From Acidovorax sp. A1169 (GTDB lineage Bacteria > Pseudomonadota > Gammaproteobacteria > Burkholderiales > Burkholderiaceae_C), in NCBI RefSeq assembly GCF_030704685.1, contig NZ_JAUZDX010000009.1, forward strand, positions 159,546 to 223,545: a stretch of 64,000 nt of DNA, in the 5' to 3' direction. Position numbers and translations under genes: made by a program. The notes below the pieces were generated by a model. The model saw only the letters and a list, made by a program, of their open reading frames with translations, was not told where the DNA came from and did not search any database. Shown piece by piece: positions 8,248 to 17,276 of this stretch. The stretch's first letter is position 1, and each line of letters opens with the position of its first letter.

Positions 8248-11200
8248 TCACAGGAACACGGCAGCATCCAGGGGCTGGACCACGCCCACCAGCTCGGCCA
8301 GGCCTTCGGTGGCGATCGGCAGCTTGGCCACCGCCGCCAGGAAGGCGCCTTGCGTGGCATAGGCCTTGCCAGGGCCGATCAGCGATGCGAACTCCTGCAC
8401 CTGCTGGGCCGTGGGGGCCACGCCGGTGACGCTCTGGAACAGGAAGCTCACCAGGCCATCGTTGCCGATGCCAGGGGCCAGCGCATCGATGAAGGACTGG
8501 GCCAGTGCGTCCAGGCCCGTCATGCTGTCGGCCTTGTGCACCCACTGGCTCAGGGCGGCGGTGTCCGGCTTCTGGCCGAAGATGGTGTAGGCCAGGGCCA
8601 GCAACTGGCCGGTCTTGCCGCCCTCGCTGGTCGCAGTGGGCAATGCCACGTCGAAGGCAAACAGGCTGCCCTGCAGTTCCACGCGTTCCACGCCGCTCAG
8701 GGTGACAGGGCCCGTAGGGGTGTTGATCACCACCTTGCCGCTGCTGTCCTGGCTGATGCCCAGGCGCAATACATCGGCCAGCGTGGCCGAGACCACGACC
8801 GTGTCCACGCCACTGCCACCCGTCACTGTGTCGGCGCCGCCACCCGTGACCACACGGGTCAGGGGCAGGTCGGGCACGACGATGGTGTCGTTGCCGCTGG
8901 AGCCCTGCAACGTGGCAGGCGCGCCAGGCGCCGTGGGGGGAATGACGGGAATGGTCGGCGGGGTGGGCGTACCACCACCGCCGCCGGCCGCAGGCGTGCT
9001 GCTGAGGTTCAGACCGATCAGGATCGGGTTGTGGTCGCTGGAGCGGTAGGGGTCGGCATTGAAATAGCTGGCGTCCTGCGCGTCGTTCTTGTTCTCCATG
9101 TTGTAGTCGAGCACGGCGGGCTCTTCGGCATTGATGCCCCACTTGTAGGTGCCGCTCACCTGGCCCGCCAGGCTGCCGCTGGCCAGCGCATGGTCGAGCG
9201 AGCCCCACAGGCCGTCGAACGAGTACGAGTTGCCCGTGGACACCTTGCTGTAGCCGTTGGCGGCCAGCTTGGTGATCGGGTCTTCCTTGCCGTAAGCATT
9301 GAAGTCGCCGACCAGCAGCACATCGCTGTCGGTGGTGCCGGTGGGCTTGGTGGCCAGCCAGGCCGACAGGTCCTCGGCGGCCTTCACGCGTGCCAGGTTG
9401 TTGGCGCCCTGGCCATCACCGATGTCCGGGTCGTTCACGCTGCCCTTGGACTTGAAGTGGTTCACCACCACGGTGAACTCCTCGTTGTCGGCATTCGATT
9501 TGAAGGTCTGCGCCACCGGCACGCGGCTGCCGAAGGCCGCCGAGAAGGCGGTGTACACCGTCGGATCGGCCACGGCGGCCTGGCCCACGGGGGTGACCTT
9601 GGCTGGCTTGTAGAGGATGGCCACCATGATGGCATCGGTGCCTGCGGTCGCAGCATCTCCGGCCTTGGCACCATCGTTGTACGGCGCCTTGATGTAGGCA
9701 TAGGTGCCGGCACCGGCCTTGGCGTTGAGGGCGTCCACCAGCGAGTCGAGGGCACTGGTGCCGTCGCCAAAGCCGTTGTTCTGCACTTCCATCAGGCCCA
9801 GCACATCGGCGTCCATGCCCACCAGGTTCTCGACCACCTTGGCCTGCTGGCGCGCGAGCTCTGCGGGGTTGGTGGCGCCACGGCCGGACTGGGTCCCGCC
9901 ATCGGGCGTGGTGAAGCTGCCGGTGCCCAGCGTGGTGAAGTAGTTGAGCACATTGGCAGAACCGACCTTGATCTCGGCGTTGCGGATGCTGGCCGGAATG
10001 TCGGCCGTGGTGGGGCGTGCATCGCCCGTGAAGTTCACGGCCTGCGTGGGCTGTAGGCGGTAGCTGGTTTCGTGCGGGGCCGCCGCCGCGTCCACCAGTT
10101 GGTCCACGATGCCGGTCACGCTCGCCACACCATCGCCCGCGCGCAGTGTGTTGCTGGCCGACAGCGGCTGGCCGCCGCGGCCGAGGTGGCTCGTGGGGTT
10201 CTGCGTGCTGCTCAGGTCATCCAGGATGATCTGGTCCTTCTTGAGCTCGGCCAGGTAGTCGGTGTTGCCGCTGATGCTGGGCGCGTTGTGCTCGGTGTAC
10301 TGCCCCTGGATGGCATCCGAGGTCAGCGTGACCTGGCCGTACTGGCCCAGGTTGTAGTTGTCGGTGACCACCAGTTGGCCGCCAGCCGTGCCGGACTGCA
10401 CGGTCACCAGCATGCCTTCATAGGCCTCCCATTGGATGGCGCTGGCCACGGGCAAGGTCACCACGGTGGCAGCGGGCAGGCCGGCGTTGTCCTGCACCAG
10501 CGTGAAGCCCGACAGGCCCGTCAGCTGGGTCTGACCCTTGAAGTCGGCCACCGTGCCCTTGATGCGGACCTTGTCGCCCACGCTGTTCGCGTCCAGGCCG
10601 GCGATGGGCGTGCCGCCGTAGTAGACGAAGATGCCTTCGGAGGTGCTGGCATTGCCATCCTGGTCGGCCACCTCTTCCTGCACGTAGAAGCCCTGCAGGT
10701 TGGGTGCGTAGCCGGTCACGATGCCTTCGATGGTGACGGCGCTGCCCATGAGCAGCGCGGTGTCGTTGCTGCCCTGGATCTCGTGGATCCTGGTGATCGG
10801 CGCTTCGTCGGTGCGAACCAGTCCTTGTGCGGTGCCGCCACCGATGATGGTGGTGCCGCCGGACGCGCCCGACAGCGTGACGGTGAAAGCCTCGTCCTGC
10901 TCCAGCTGGGTATCGCCTTGCACGCCGATGGTGATGGTCTTGCTGGTCTCGCCGGCCGCAAAGGCCACGGTACCCGAGGGCAGCGCACCGCCCACGAAGT
11001 CATCGGCCGCCACGGGCGAGCCGCCCGAGCCCGCCACGGCCCATTGCACCGAGGCAGCGGCCGAGGCATCGCCCGCACGCGTCACGGTGAAGGTGTACTC
11101 GGTCGTGCCGCTGTTGCCTTCGGGCTTGTCGGCGCTGGTGGCGGCGATGGACACCACCGGGCCCGTGAAGCTCTCCAGCTTGAAGTCGTCCACGCGCCAG

Positions 11201-14200
11201 CTCGAGGAGCTGTTGCTCGCCGTGCCAGAGGCCTGGTACTGGAAGCCGAAGTGGACGTTGCTGCCCTGGATGGCGGACAGGTCGATCAGGCCCGAGGGCG
11301 TGGTCACCTGGCTGTCCGCCGGGGAGTGGGTGTAGGACAGCTGCGTCCAGGTGGCGGCCGTGGGATCGCCCGAGCCGCTGTAGTTGGTGGAGTAGTAGAG
11401 CTTGACCTCGGGGTCGGCGATGCCGGTGTCGGCAAAGCGCGTCCAGGTGTTGAAGCTCAGGAACTCGGCGCTCGTGCCGTCGAGGTTGAAGGCCTTGGAG
11501 ACCAGCCAGTCGTTGGCATGGGCCGTGTCACCGAAGCCGTTGACTTCGGCGGTCTTGGTGGCCGTGCTGTAGTACCAGCTGCTGGCCACATCGGCATCCT
11601 TGCTGAACACCGTGAACTCGTTGAAGCCTGCCGCGTTCTCGAACGTCTGCGTGTAGCTGGGGGCGGCGCCCGGTGGGATGGCCGGAGCGCTGGTCAGGCC
11701 GGGCGAGCCGATGTTGGCCGGCGTGCCGGTCTGCGCAAATGCGCCCAGTTGGCCGACCACGGCGGCCTTGTAGGTCGGGTTGGTGGTGGACAGGCCGTCC
11801 CACACGGCCGAGGTGGTGGCCGTGCCGCCGAAGGCCAGGCCCGCATGCTCGGAGCCGGTCACCGCGCCGCCACCGGTCTTGGACATGGGTGCTACCGCCG
11901 TGCTGCCATTGTTGAAGGCCGTGCCGCTGTAGTTGATGGCCGTGGCCACCTGGCCGTTGGCGTCGAGGATCACCACGCCATCGCCCTTGCCCAGGCCGGG
12001 GCCGCCCACGGCCACAACGCTGGTGTTGGCGTCCAGCCCCCAGGCTGCCTTCAGGGCGGTGGGATCGGTGACTTCACCGGCCACCACCAGCTTGCCGCCG
12101 GCTGGGATCTTGGTGCCCGCCGCAAACGTACCGAGCTTGGCGGGGTCGGCAGCGGAGTCGGTCCACTTCCAGCCGGAAAGGTCGATCTCCGTGGTGCCGT
12201 AGTTGTACAGCTCGAAGAAGTCGCCCGGCGTGGCGTTGGAATTGACCTCGGTGATCAGCAGCTTGGGCTGCGCTACCACCAGCGTGCCGGGGGAGCCGAT
12301 ATTGGCAGGGGTACCGGTCTGCGCAAACGCACCCAGTTCACCCACCACGGCCGCCTTGTAGGTCGGGTTGGTGGTGGACAGGCCGTCCCACACGGCCGAC
12401 GCGGTGGCCGTACCGCCCACGGCAAGGCCCGCGTGCTCCGTCACGCTGACCACCCCGCCGCTGCTTTTGGCCAGCGGGTTCACCGTGGTGCCGCCATTGG
12501 TGAAGGCAGCGCCACCATAGTTGAGGGCGGTCGCCACCTGGCCGTTGTCGTTGAGGATGACCACGCCATCGCCCTTGCCCAGGCCAGGGCCGCCGACGGC
12601 GACGACATTCGTGCCGGCATCCAAGCCCCAGGCCGCCTTCAGGGCGGTGGGGTCGGTGGTTTCACCGGCCACCACCAGCTTGCCACCGGCCGCGATCTTG
12701 GTGCCGCTGGCAAAGCTTCCCATCGAGCCGACAACGCCTGAGGAATCGGTCCACTTCCAGCCCGTGAGGTCGATCTCCGTGGAGCCGTAGTTGTACAGCT
12801 CGAAGAAGTCGCCGGGGGTGGCGTTGGAATTGACTTCGGTGATCAACAGCTTGGGCGCCGGAGCGGCCGAGGTGGTGAAATTGAGCGCTGCATTGCCCGT
12901 GAGGCCGCTCCAGTGGTTGCCGTAGTGGTCCTTGATGGTGCCGGACACGGCCTCGATGTAGTACGCGGTGCCCGCAGCCAGATCGGCTGTCGGGTTGATG
13001 GTGACCGTATTGAAGGCCACCGTGACCTGGGTCGTGTCGGTGGCGGCAATCGTGGCCACGGTGCTGTTGTCGCTGACCTTCTTGATCACGAAATCGCCAG
13101 TGCCGCGCGCCACGCCTTCGTTGAAGCGCAGCACGATGTCGGCGCCCTTGCCAAAGTTGGCGGCATCGTCGGCAGGCGTGCTGCTGGCCAGCGCCGGGCC
13201 GGTGCCGTCGGTGACATTGGCACCGATCTGCACCCAGTTGCCCACGAATTTCTGCTGCGCTGCGGGCAGGTCCTTGGAAGCGGTTGCGCCGCCCCAGGTG
13301 CTGTCGCCATTGTCCTGCAGCAGCTGCACCAGGGTGCCCTGGGCCGTGCTCTGCACATCGACGATGCTCTCGAAGCTGCCGCCCGTGCCGTCGCGCAGGG
13401 CGTCGAGGTCCACGTCCAGCTCGGTGGGCGTGGTGCCCGCGCCATCCCAGCGAAACAGGCGGAAGTCGTGGGTGACTTCGGTGCTGGCGCCCCCCGATGG
13501 GCCGGCCAGGATCAGGTAGCTGCCGTCGCCTGCCTTCTCGATGGAGCGGATGCCACGGCCGCCCAGGTTGAGTTCGAACACGGCACTGACGTTGGGCGCG
13601 CTGCCACCCGTGGCGTCGACGAGCCCGGCCACGTCCAGCGCCAGCACCACGGCCTTGTCGCGCGTGTTGGCGTCGGTCTGTGGCGCGCGGAAGGCCACCA
13701 GGAGCTTGCTGCCGTCCTGCGAGGCGGTCATGCCTTCGATGGAGAAGCCGTTCACGTTTTCGGGAATCACCCCGACCGACGAGGCGGTGAAGCCAAAGTA
13801 GTTCGCGCCCTTGCCGTGGACGTTGCCCTGGTCCCAGGCCACAAGCTGGTCTTCCAGGCCGCTGTGCTTGCCCAGGTAGGTGAATTGCGTGTCGGCGCCC
13901 GTGCCCTCGATCTTCACGGCCAGGATGTATTCGCGGTTGTTCTGCTCCGCGCCGCTCTTGTTGTTGCTGTGCGAGCCGGTGAAGTAGAAGGTGTCGCCGA
14001 TGCGCGTGCCGGCCTCCAGGTCCAGCTCGCCGCCGTTGCCCAGCGCGGCGCCGTAGTTCCACTCCTTGACGGCAGCGCCGCCTGCACGGTCGTAGACACG
14101 CAGCACGCTGGCTTCGTCGTCTCCGACCACCATCCAGTTGGCGTCGAGCGCGAGCGCGTCCGATGCGTCGGAGCTGCCGAGCGTCGTACCGGCGTTGGGG

Positions 14201-15243
14201 GTGAAGGTCTGCGCGCTGCCGGCCGCGCCCTCGTCGCCGAAGTTGACCTTCAGGCTGTTCTGGGTGGCGTTAGCGACACCTGCGGCGGAGCCGCCGGTGA
14301 AGGCGCCATCGGCAAACGTGACAGTGAGGTTGCCCACGTCGTTGGCGTTGGCATGGCTGGTGGCCGTACCGGTGAAGCCCAGTTCGGCCGTGGTGGCGCT
14401 GGTGCGGGTGAGCACGGCCGTGAGGCCGGCAGGCACGTTGCTGACGGTGGCCGCCGACAGCAGGCTGGCCCCGTCGGTGCCGGTGAAGGTCTCGCCCGTC
14501 AGGGTGATGGTGATCTTGGTACCTGGGGCCATGTGGCCGTCGAAGGCCTGGGATTCGTTGATAGAGCCGCTGTAGGCCAGGCTCGGGCCGACAGGGCCGG
14601 CCGCGGTGGAGCTCACCACGATGTCGTCGATGCCGGTCCACTCGTCGCTGCTGGCCGCATTGATGGTGATGATGCGCAACTGGATCTGTGCAGCACCGTT
14701 GGCGTCGGCCGGCAAGGTGGCCGATACGGCGGTTTCCTTGGTCGCCGTGCCGCCCTCTGACGCATCGGCCACGTAAGCGGCAGGCACATTGGTGAAGTTG
14801 CCACTGTTGCCCAACCGGTATTGCAGGGCCACTGGCTGGATGGCGTTGTCTGCCGCGCCATCGACGTCGCGCAGCTTGTAGTTGACAACGATGTCCTTGC
14901 GCCCCGTGGCATCGAGGTGGATCACGAGGCCAGGGGCATCGGCCGTACCCGAGCCCTGCAATGCCACAACGGGGTTGGTGAGATGGAATTCCGCCACCCC
15001 GCCCGACGTGTTGGTGCTGGGATTGGTCTGGTTGGCGATCACATCCACGGCACCGCTGTTGGCCCCCAGCACCGTCTGCGGATCACCACCGGCATAGGGG
15101 GTGGTGGAGGCCGCATCGATGTCACCCAGGTAGCCGACGACGGAGGGCACGCCATCCCAGTTGTCATTGGCGGTGATCAGCCCGATATCGGTCCAATCCT
15201 GGGTGAAGTTGCTGGTCGACAGGGCGTGGTAGACGGTGGTCAT
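8248..15243 (-). CDS. Giant secreted ExeM/NucH-type endonuclease with duplicated lamin-tail domains
   Basis: 2331 residues with no Sec signal; acidic, Cys-poor, Gly/Thr/Ala-rich, typical of type I secreted adhesin-like proteins. Order of parts: N-terminal beta-rich region (1-330), propeller-like region (about 350-680), a Big_5-like Ig domain (about 680-790, STPADDAANFGKGADIVLRF), two lamin-tail domains (about 797-992 and 993-1188), a jellyroll region (about 1200-1360), a Calx-beta repeat (about 1360-1480), the NucH OB-fold, then an endonuclease/exonuclease/phosphatase domain (about 1790-2080) with LMEVQNNG, VVNHFKSKG, LLVGDFNAYGKEDP, LDHALAS and SSDHNPI. The end has RTX-like repeats (SSGNDTIVV, GGGADTVTGGSGVDTVV) and a DUF4214-like segment (AYTIFGQKPDTAALSQW). 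Probable role: extracellular DNA degradation, for nutrients or biofilm turnover. No type I secretion genes are in the window. Confidence 0.93.
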   Translation of the reverse strand: MTTVYHALSTSNFTQDWTDIGLITANDNWDGVPSVVGYLGDIDAASTTPYAGGDPQTVLGANSGAVDVIANQTNPSTNTSGGVAEFHLTNPVVALQGSGTADAPGLVIHLDATGRKDIVVNYKLRDVDGAADNAIQPVALQYRLGNSGNFTNVPAAYVADASEGGTATKETAVSATLPADANGAAQIQLRIITINAASSDEWTGIDDIVVSSTAAGPVGPSLAYSGSINESQAFDGHMAPGTKITITLTGETFTGTDGASLLSAATVSNVPAGLTAVLTRTSATTAELGFTGTATSHANANDVGNLTVTFADGAFTGGSAAGVANATQNSLKVNFGDEGAAGSAQTFTPNAGTTLGSSDASDALALDANWMVVGDDEASVLRVYDRAGGAAVKEWNYGAALGNGGELDLEAGTRIGDTFYFTGSHSNNKSGAEQNNREYILAVKIEGTGADTQFTYLGKHSGLEDQLVAWDQGNVHGKGANYFGFTASSVGVIPENVNGFSIEGMTASQDGSKLLVAFRAPQTDANTRDKAVVLALDVAGLVDATGGSAPNVSAVFELNLGGRGIRSIEKAGDGSYLILAGPSGGASTEVTHDFRLFRWDGAGTTPTELDVDLDALRDGTGGSFESIVDVQSTAQGTLVQLLQDNGDSTWGGATASKDLPAAQQKFVGNWVQIGANVTDGTGPALASSTPADDAANFGKGADIVLRFNEGVARGTGDFVIKKVSDNSTVATIAATDTTQVTVAFNTVTINPTADLAAGTAYYIEAVSGTIKDHYGNHWSGLTGNAALNFTTSAAPAPKLLITEVNSNATPGDFFELYNYGSTEIDLTGWKWTDSSGVVGSMGSFASGTKIAAGGKLVVAGETTDPTALKAAWGLDAGTNVVAVGGPGLGKGDGVVILNDNGQVATALNYGGAAFTNGGTTVNPLAKSSGGVVSVTEHAGLAVGGTATASAVWDGLSTTNPTYKAAVVGELGAFAQTGTPANIGSPGTLVVAQPKLLITEVNSNATPGDFFELYNYGTTEIDLSGWKWTDSAADPAKLGTFAAGTKIPAGGKLVVAGEVTDPTALKAAWGLDANTSVVAVGGPGLGKGDGVVILDANGQVATAINYSGTAFNNGSTAVAPMSKTGGGAVTGSEHAGLAFGGTATTSAVWDGLSTTNPTYKAAVVGQLGAFAQTGTPANIGSPGLTSAPAIPPGAAPSYTQTFENAAGFNEFTVFSKDADVASSWYYSTATKTAEVNGFGDTAHANDWLVSKAFNLDGTSAEFLSFNTWTRFADTGIADPEVKLYYSTNYSGSGDPTAATWTQLSYTHSPADSQVTTPSGLIDLSAIQGSNVHFGFQYQASGTASNSSSSWRVDDFKLESFTGPVVSIAATSADKPEGNSGTTEYTFTVTRAGDASAAASVQWAVAGSGGSPVAADDFVGGALPSGTVAFAAGETSKTITIGVQGDTQLEQDEAFTVTLSGASGGTTIIGGGTAQGLVRTDEAPITRIHEIQGSNDTALLMGSAVTIEGIVTGYAPNLQGFYVQEEVADQDGNASTSEGIFVYYGGTPIAGLDANSVGDKVRIKGTVADFKGQTQLTGLSGFTLVQDNAGLPAATVVTLPVASAIQWEAYEGMLVTVQSGTAGGQLVVTDNYNLGQYGQVTLTSDAIQGQYTEHNAPSISGNTDYLAELKKDQIILDDLSSTQNPTSHLGRGGQPLSASNTLRAGDGVASVTGIVDQLVDAAAAPHETSYRLQPTQAVNFTGDARPTTADIPASIRNAEIKVGSANVLNYFTTLGTGSFTTPDGGTQSGRGATNPAELARQQAKVVENLVGMDADVLGLMEVQNNGFGDGTSALDSLVDALNAKAGAGTYAYIKAPYNDGAKAGDAATAGTDAIMVAILYKPAKVTPVGQAAVADPTVYTAFSAAFGSRVPVAQTFKSNADNEEFTVVVNHFKSKGSVNDPDIGDGQGANNLARVKAAEDLSAWLATKPTGTTDSDVLLVGDFNAYGKEDPITKLAANGYSKVSTGNSYSFDGLWGSLDHALASGSLAGQVSGTYKWGINAEEPAVLDYNMENKNDAQDASYFNADPYRSSDHNPILIGLNLSSTPAAGGGGGTPTPPTIPVIPPTAPGAPATLQGSSGNDTIVVPDLPLTRVVTGGGADTVTGGSGVDTVVVSATLADVLRLGISQDSSGKVVINTPTGPVTLSGVERVELQGSLFAFDVALPTATSEGGKTGQLLALAYTIFGQKPDTAALSQWVHKADSMTGLDALAQSFIDALAPGIGNDGLVSFLFQSVTGVAPTAQQVQEFASLIGPGKAYATQGAFLAAVAKLPIATEGLAELVGVVQPLDAAVFL
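11680..12855 (-). repeat. Tandem duplication of a 588-bp lamin-tail unit
   Basis: Two consecutive units (12268-12855 and 11680-12267 on this strand) inside the nuclease gene each encode 196 residues beginning PKLLITEVNSNATPGDFFEL and ending near AQTGTPANIGSPG. They are in frame and by eye around 80 percent identical, with longest identity at the start, in the middle (VAVGGPGLGKGDGVVIL) and at the end. This is an internal domain duplication, not a mobile element. Confidence 0.9.
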
Positions 15244-15459
15244 GCTCGTTTCCTCCGCGTGCGGGCGGGTGGGTGGTCTGGAATGAAGGGATGGCGCGGG
15301 GAAAGCCGGGGTTCGCCGCGCGGCTGCGAAAAGCCTGCGGCCCCCGGGAACCCGTTAAAGGGTCTCCCTGCCAGGAAGCGGTAACTCTAGGCACCGTGTG
15401 TTGCAGAGATATGTCACGCTGTCGGTGCCAATGAACGCGGGGCACGCCACAATCGACCC

Positions 15460-16416
15460 ATGGGTGAATTCGATCTGATCGCACGCTATTTCACGCGGCC
15501 CGTGTACCGCGCCGCGCTGGGCGTGGGGGACGACTGCGCGCTGCTGGCACCTGCGCCGGGCATGCAGCTGGCCGTCTCCAGCGACATGCTGGTGGAGGGC
15601 CGCCACTTCTTTGCGGACGTGGCACCCGAGCTGCTGGGCCACAAGGCCCTGGCCGTGAACCTGTCGGACCTGGCGGCCTGCGGAGCCCGGCCATTGGCCT
15701 TCACCCTGGCGCTGGCGTTGCCGCGCGTGGACGAGGCCTGGCTGGCCGGCTTTTCACGCGGGCTGCTGGCCCTGGCCGATGCGCATGGCTGCGAACTGGT
15801 GGGGGGCGATACCACGCAGGGCCCGCTCAATATCTGCATCACGGTGTTCGGCGAGGTGCCTGCCGGCCAGGCCCTGCTGCGCAGCGGCGCGCGCGCAGGC
15901 GACGACCTGTATGTGAGCGGCACCCTGGGCGATGCCCGGCTGGCGCTGGAGGCGCTGCTGGGGCACACGGCCCTGCCCCCCGAGGTGCTCGCCGCCGCCC
16001 GCCTGCGGCTGGAGCAGCCCACGCCGCGCGTGGCCCTGGGCCTGGCGCTGCGCAACGTGGCCAGCAGTGCCATGGACGTGAGTGACGGGCTGCTGGGCGA
16101 TCTGTCCCACATCCTCAAGGCATCCGGCGTGGGGGCACGCATCGACACCTCGCTCACGGGCGCCCTGATGGCCCATGGCAGCACCGTGGCGGACCCCGAG
16201 CTGCTGCGCCAGTGCACCCTGGCCGGTGGCGACGACTACGAACTGGCCTTCACCGCACCGCCATCGCAGGGTGCGGCTGTGCTGGCTGCTGCGAAGACCA
16301 GCCAGACACCGGTGGCACGCATCGGGGTGATCGAGGCGGAACCCGGCCTGCGGCTGGTGGATGGGCAAGGCCGGCCAGTGGACCACCGCTACGCCTCGTT
16401 CGACCACTTCGGCTGA
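15460..16416 (+). CDS. thiL: Thiamine-monophosphate kinase
   Basis: 318 residues, normal for ThiL, which phosphorylates thiamine monophosphate to the cofactor thiamine pyrophosphate with ATP. PurM-like fold motifs are present: GVGDDCALL (Mg-ATP site), SSDMLVEGRHFF, NLSDLAACGARPLAF, LVGGDTTQGP, MDVSDGLLGDL and LAGGDDYELAF. The start (MGEFDLIARYF) matches the family. It is divergent from the giant nuclease gene across 216 bases. In many Burkholderiales thiL is followed by pgpA and cinA; here those lie 16 kb away, so this cluster has been split. Confidence 0.97.
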   Translation: MGEFDLIARYFTRPVYRAALGVGDDCALLAPAPGMQLAVSSDMLVEGRHFFADVAPELLGHKALAVNLSDLAACGARPLAFTLALALPRVDEAWLAGFSRGLLALADAHGCELVGGDTTQGPLNICITVFGEVPAGQALLRSGARAGDDLYVSGTLGDARLALEALLGHTALPPEVLAAARLRLEQPTPRVALGLALRNVASSAMDVSDGLLGDLSHILKASGVGARIDTSLTGALMAHGSTVADPELLRQCTLAGGDDYELAFTAPPSQGAAVLAAAKTSQTPVARIGVIEAEPGLRLVDGQGRPVDHRYASFDHFG

Positions 16417-16474
16417 CAGCTTTTTTCTCGCAGCATGAATCCTTTGGCCCCAAGGCCCGCTCTTGTCAGGGAAG

Positions 16475-16500
16475 GCGCCCCGTGCCGGCGCTTTCTCTTT
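16475..16500 (+). terminator. Possible rho-independent terminator after thiL
   Basis: GCGCC (16475-16479) can pair with GGCGC (16487-16491), followed directly by TTTCTCTTT. The stem is short and the T-run is interrupted, so termination would be partial. Confidence 0.4.
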
Positions 16501-16521
16501 CAACACCCAAGGAGCTTTGCC

Positions 16522-16890
16522 ATGCTGTACCGCAAGAACATCACCCGTCCCGAAAGCCTGCTGCGCGTCGTCGCCGGGGTAGCCCTCATCGCCGCCAGCC
16601 TCTTCTGGCTGGGTGCCACACCGCTGGGCCTGGTGCTGGCGGCATCGGGCGCCATGGGCATCGTGACCGGCATGTTCGGCTACTGCCCGGCCTGCGCCAT
16701 GGTGGGCAGAAAGCCGGTGGAATGGGCACTGCCTCGAACACGTTGGCGCAGCTCCTGCCCGCCGCGCAGGCGGGCGACACCGAGGCCATGGAGCGCCTGC
16801 TGGCGCTGGCCCGGCCCGACATCCGCCGCTATGCGCTGCGCCACTGCGCGGCCACCACCGCGACCGACGACGTGGTGCAGGAGGCGCTGA
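16522..16890 (+). CDS. DUF2892 (YgaP-like) inner-membrane protein, extended C-terminus
   Basis: The first about 67 residues are a standard DUF2892 protein: MLYRKNITRPESLLRV, two hydrophobic helices, then FGYCPACAMVGRKP. Family members are about 65-70 residues and usually end just after this motif. Here the frame runs on for about 55 arginine-rich residues (122 in total), reading an alternative frame of the sigma-factor gene that starts at 16722. An AAGGAG ribosome site (16509-16514) precedes the ATG at 16522. The tail is probably a stop-loss extension, not a conserved domain. Confidence 0.75.
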   Translation: MLYRKNITRPESLLRVVAGVALIAASLFWLGATPLGLVLAASGAMGIVTGMFGYCPACAMVGRKPVEWALPRTRWRSSCPPRRRATPRPWSACWRWPGPTSAAMRCATARPPPRPTTWCRRR

Positions 16891-17258
16891 TCATCGTCTA
16901 CCGCCGCGTGGGCGCGCTGCGCGAGGTGGCAGCCTTTGGCGGCTGGGTGGTGCGCATCGTGCAGCGGCTGTGCATGCGCCCGGCGCTGGCCTGGCTCAGG
17001 GGCGAGCCACTGGCGCAGGTGGAAGATGCGCTGGCCTGGTCGCACCGGCCCGACCACGAGTTGCGCCACGACCTGGCCCTGGCCATCGACTCGCTGCCGC
17101 CCCTGTACCGCGAAGCCCTGCTGCTGCGCGACTTCGAGGAGCTCACCATCGAGGAGATGGCCCAGCGCCTCTCCACCACGCGCGAGGCGGCGAAGAGCCG
17201 GCTGCACCGCGCGCGCAGCCTGGTGCGAGAGTACCTCGTGCCCTCGTCGCCCGGCTGA
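16722..17258 (+). CDS. ECF-type RNA polymerase sigma factor
   Basis: 178 residues, sigma-70 family with only regions 2 and 4. Region 2 (about residues 10-80) has AQAGDTEAMERLLALARPDI and DDVVQEALIIVYRRV; region 4 (about 115-165) has SLPPLYREALLLRDFEELT, then EEMAQRLSTTREAAKSRLHRA, the -35-binding HTH. It starts (GAATGG, ATG at 16722) inside the DUF2892 frame and may be translationally coupled to it. No anti-sigma factor is adjacent, although DUF2892 is a membrane protein. The regulon is not deducible. Confidence 0.85.
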   Translation: MGTASNTLAQLLPAAQAGDTEAMERLLALARPDIRRYALRHCAATTATDDVVQEALIIVYRRVGALREVAAFGGWVVRIVQRLCMRPALAWLRGEPLAQVEDALAWSHRPDHELRHDLALAIDSLPPLYREALLLRDFEELTIEEMAQRLSTTREAAKSRLHRARSLVREYLVPSSPG

Positions 17259-17276
17259 TCCCGCAGTAGCTGCGGT

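Noticed and set aside
10072..12741. 889-codon open frame on the plus strand opposite the nuclease gene
   Set aside because: Val/Gly/His/Arg-rich shadow caused by the repeated, high-GC codons of the nuclease; no recognisable domain.
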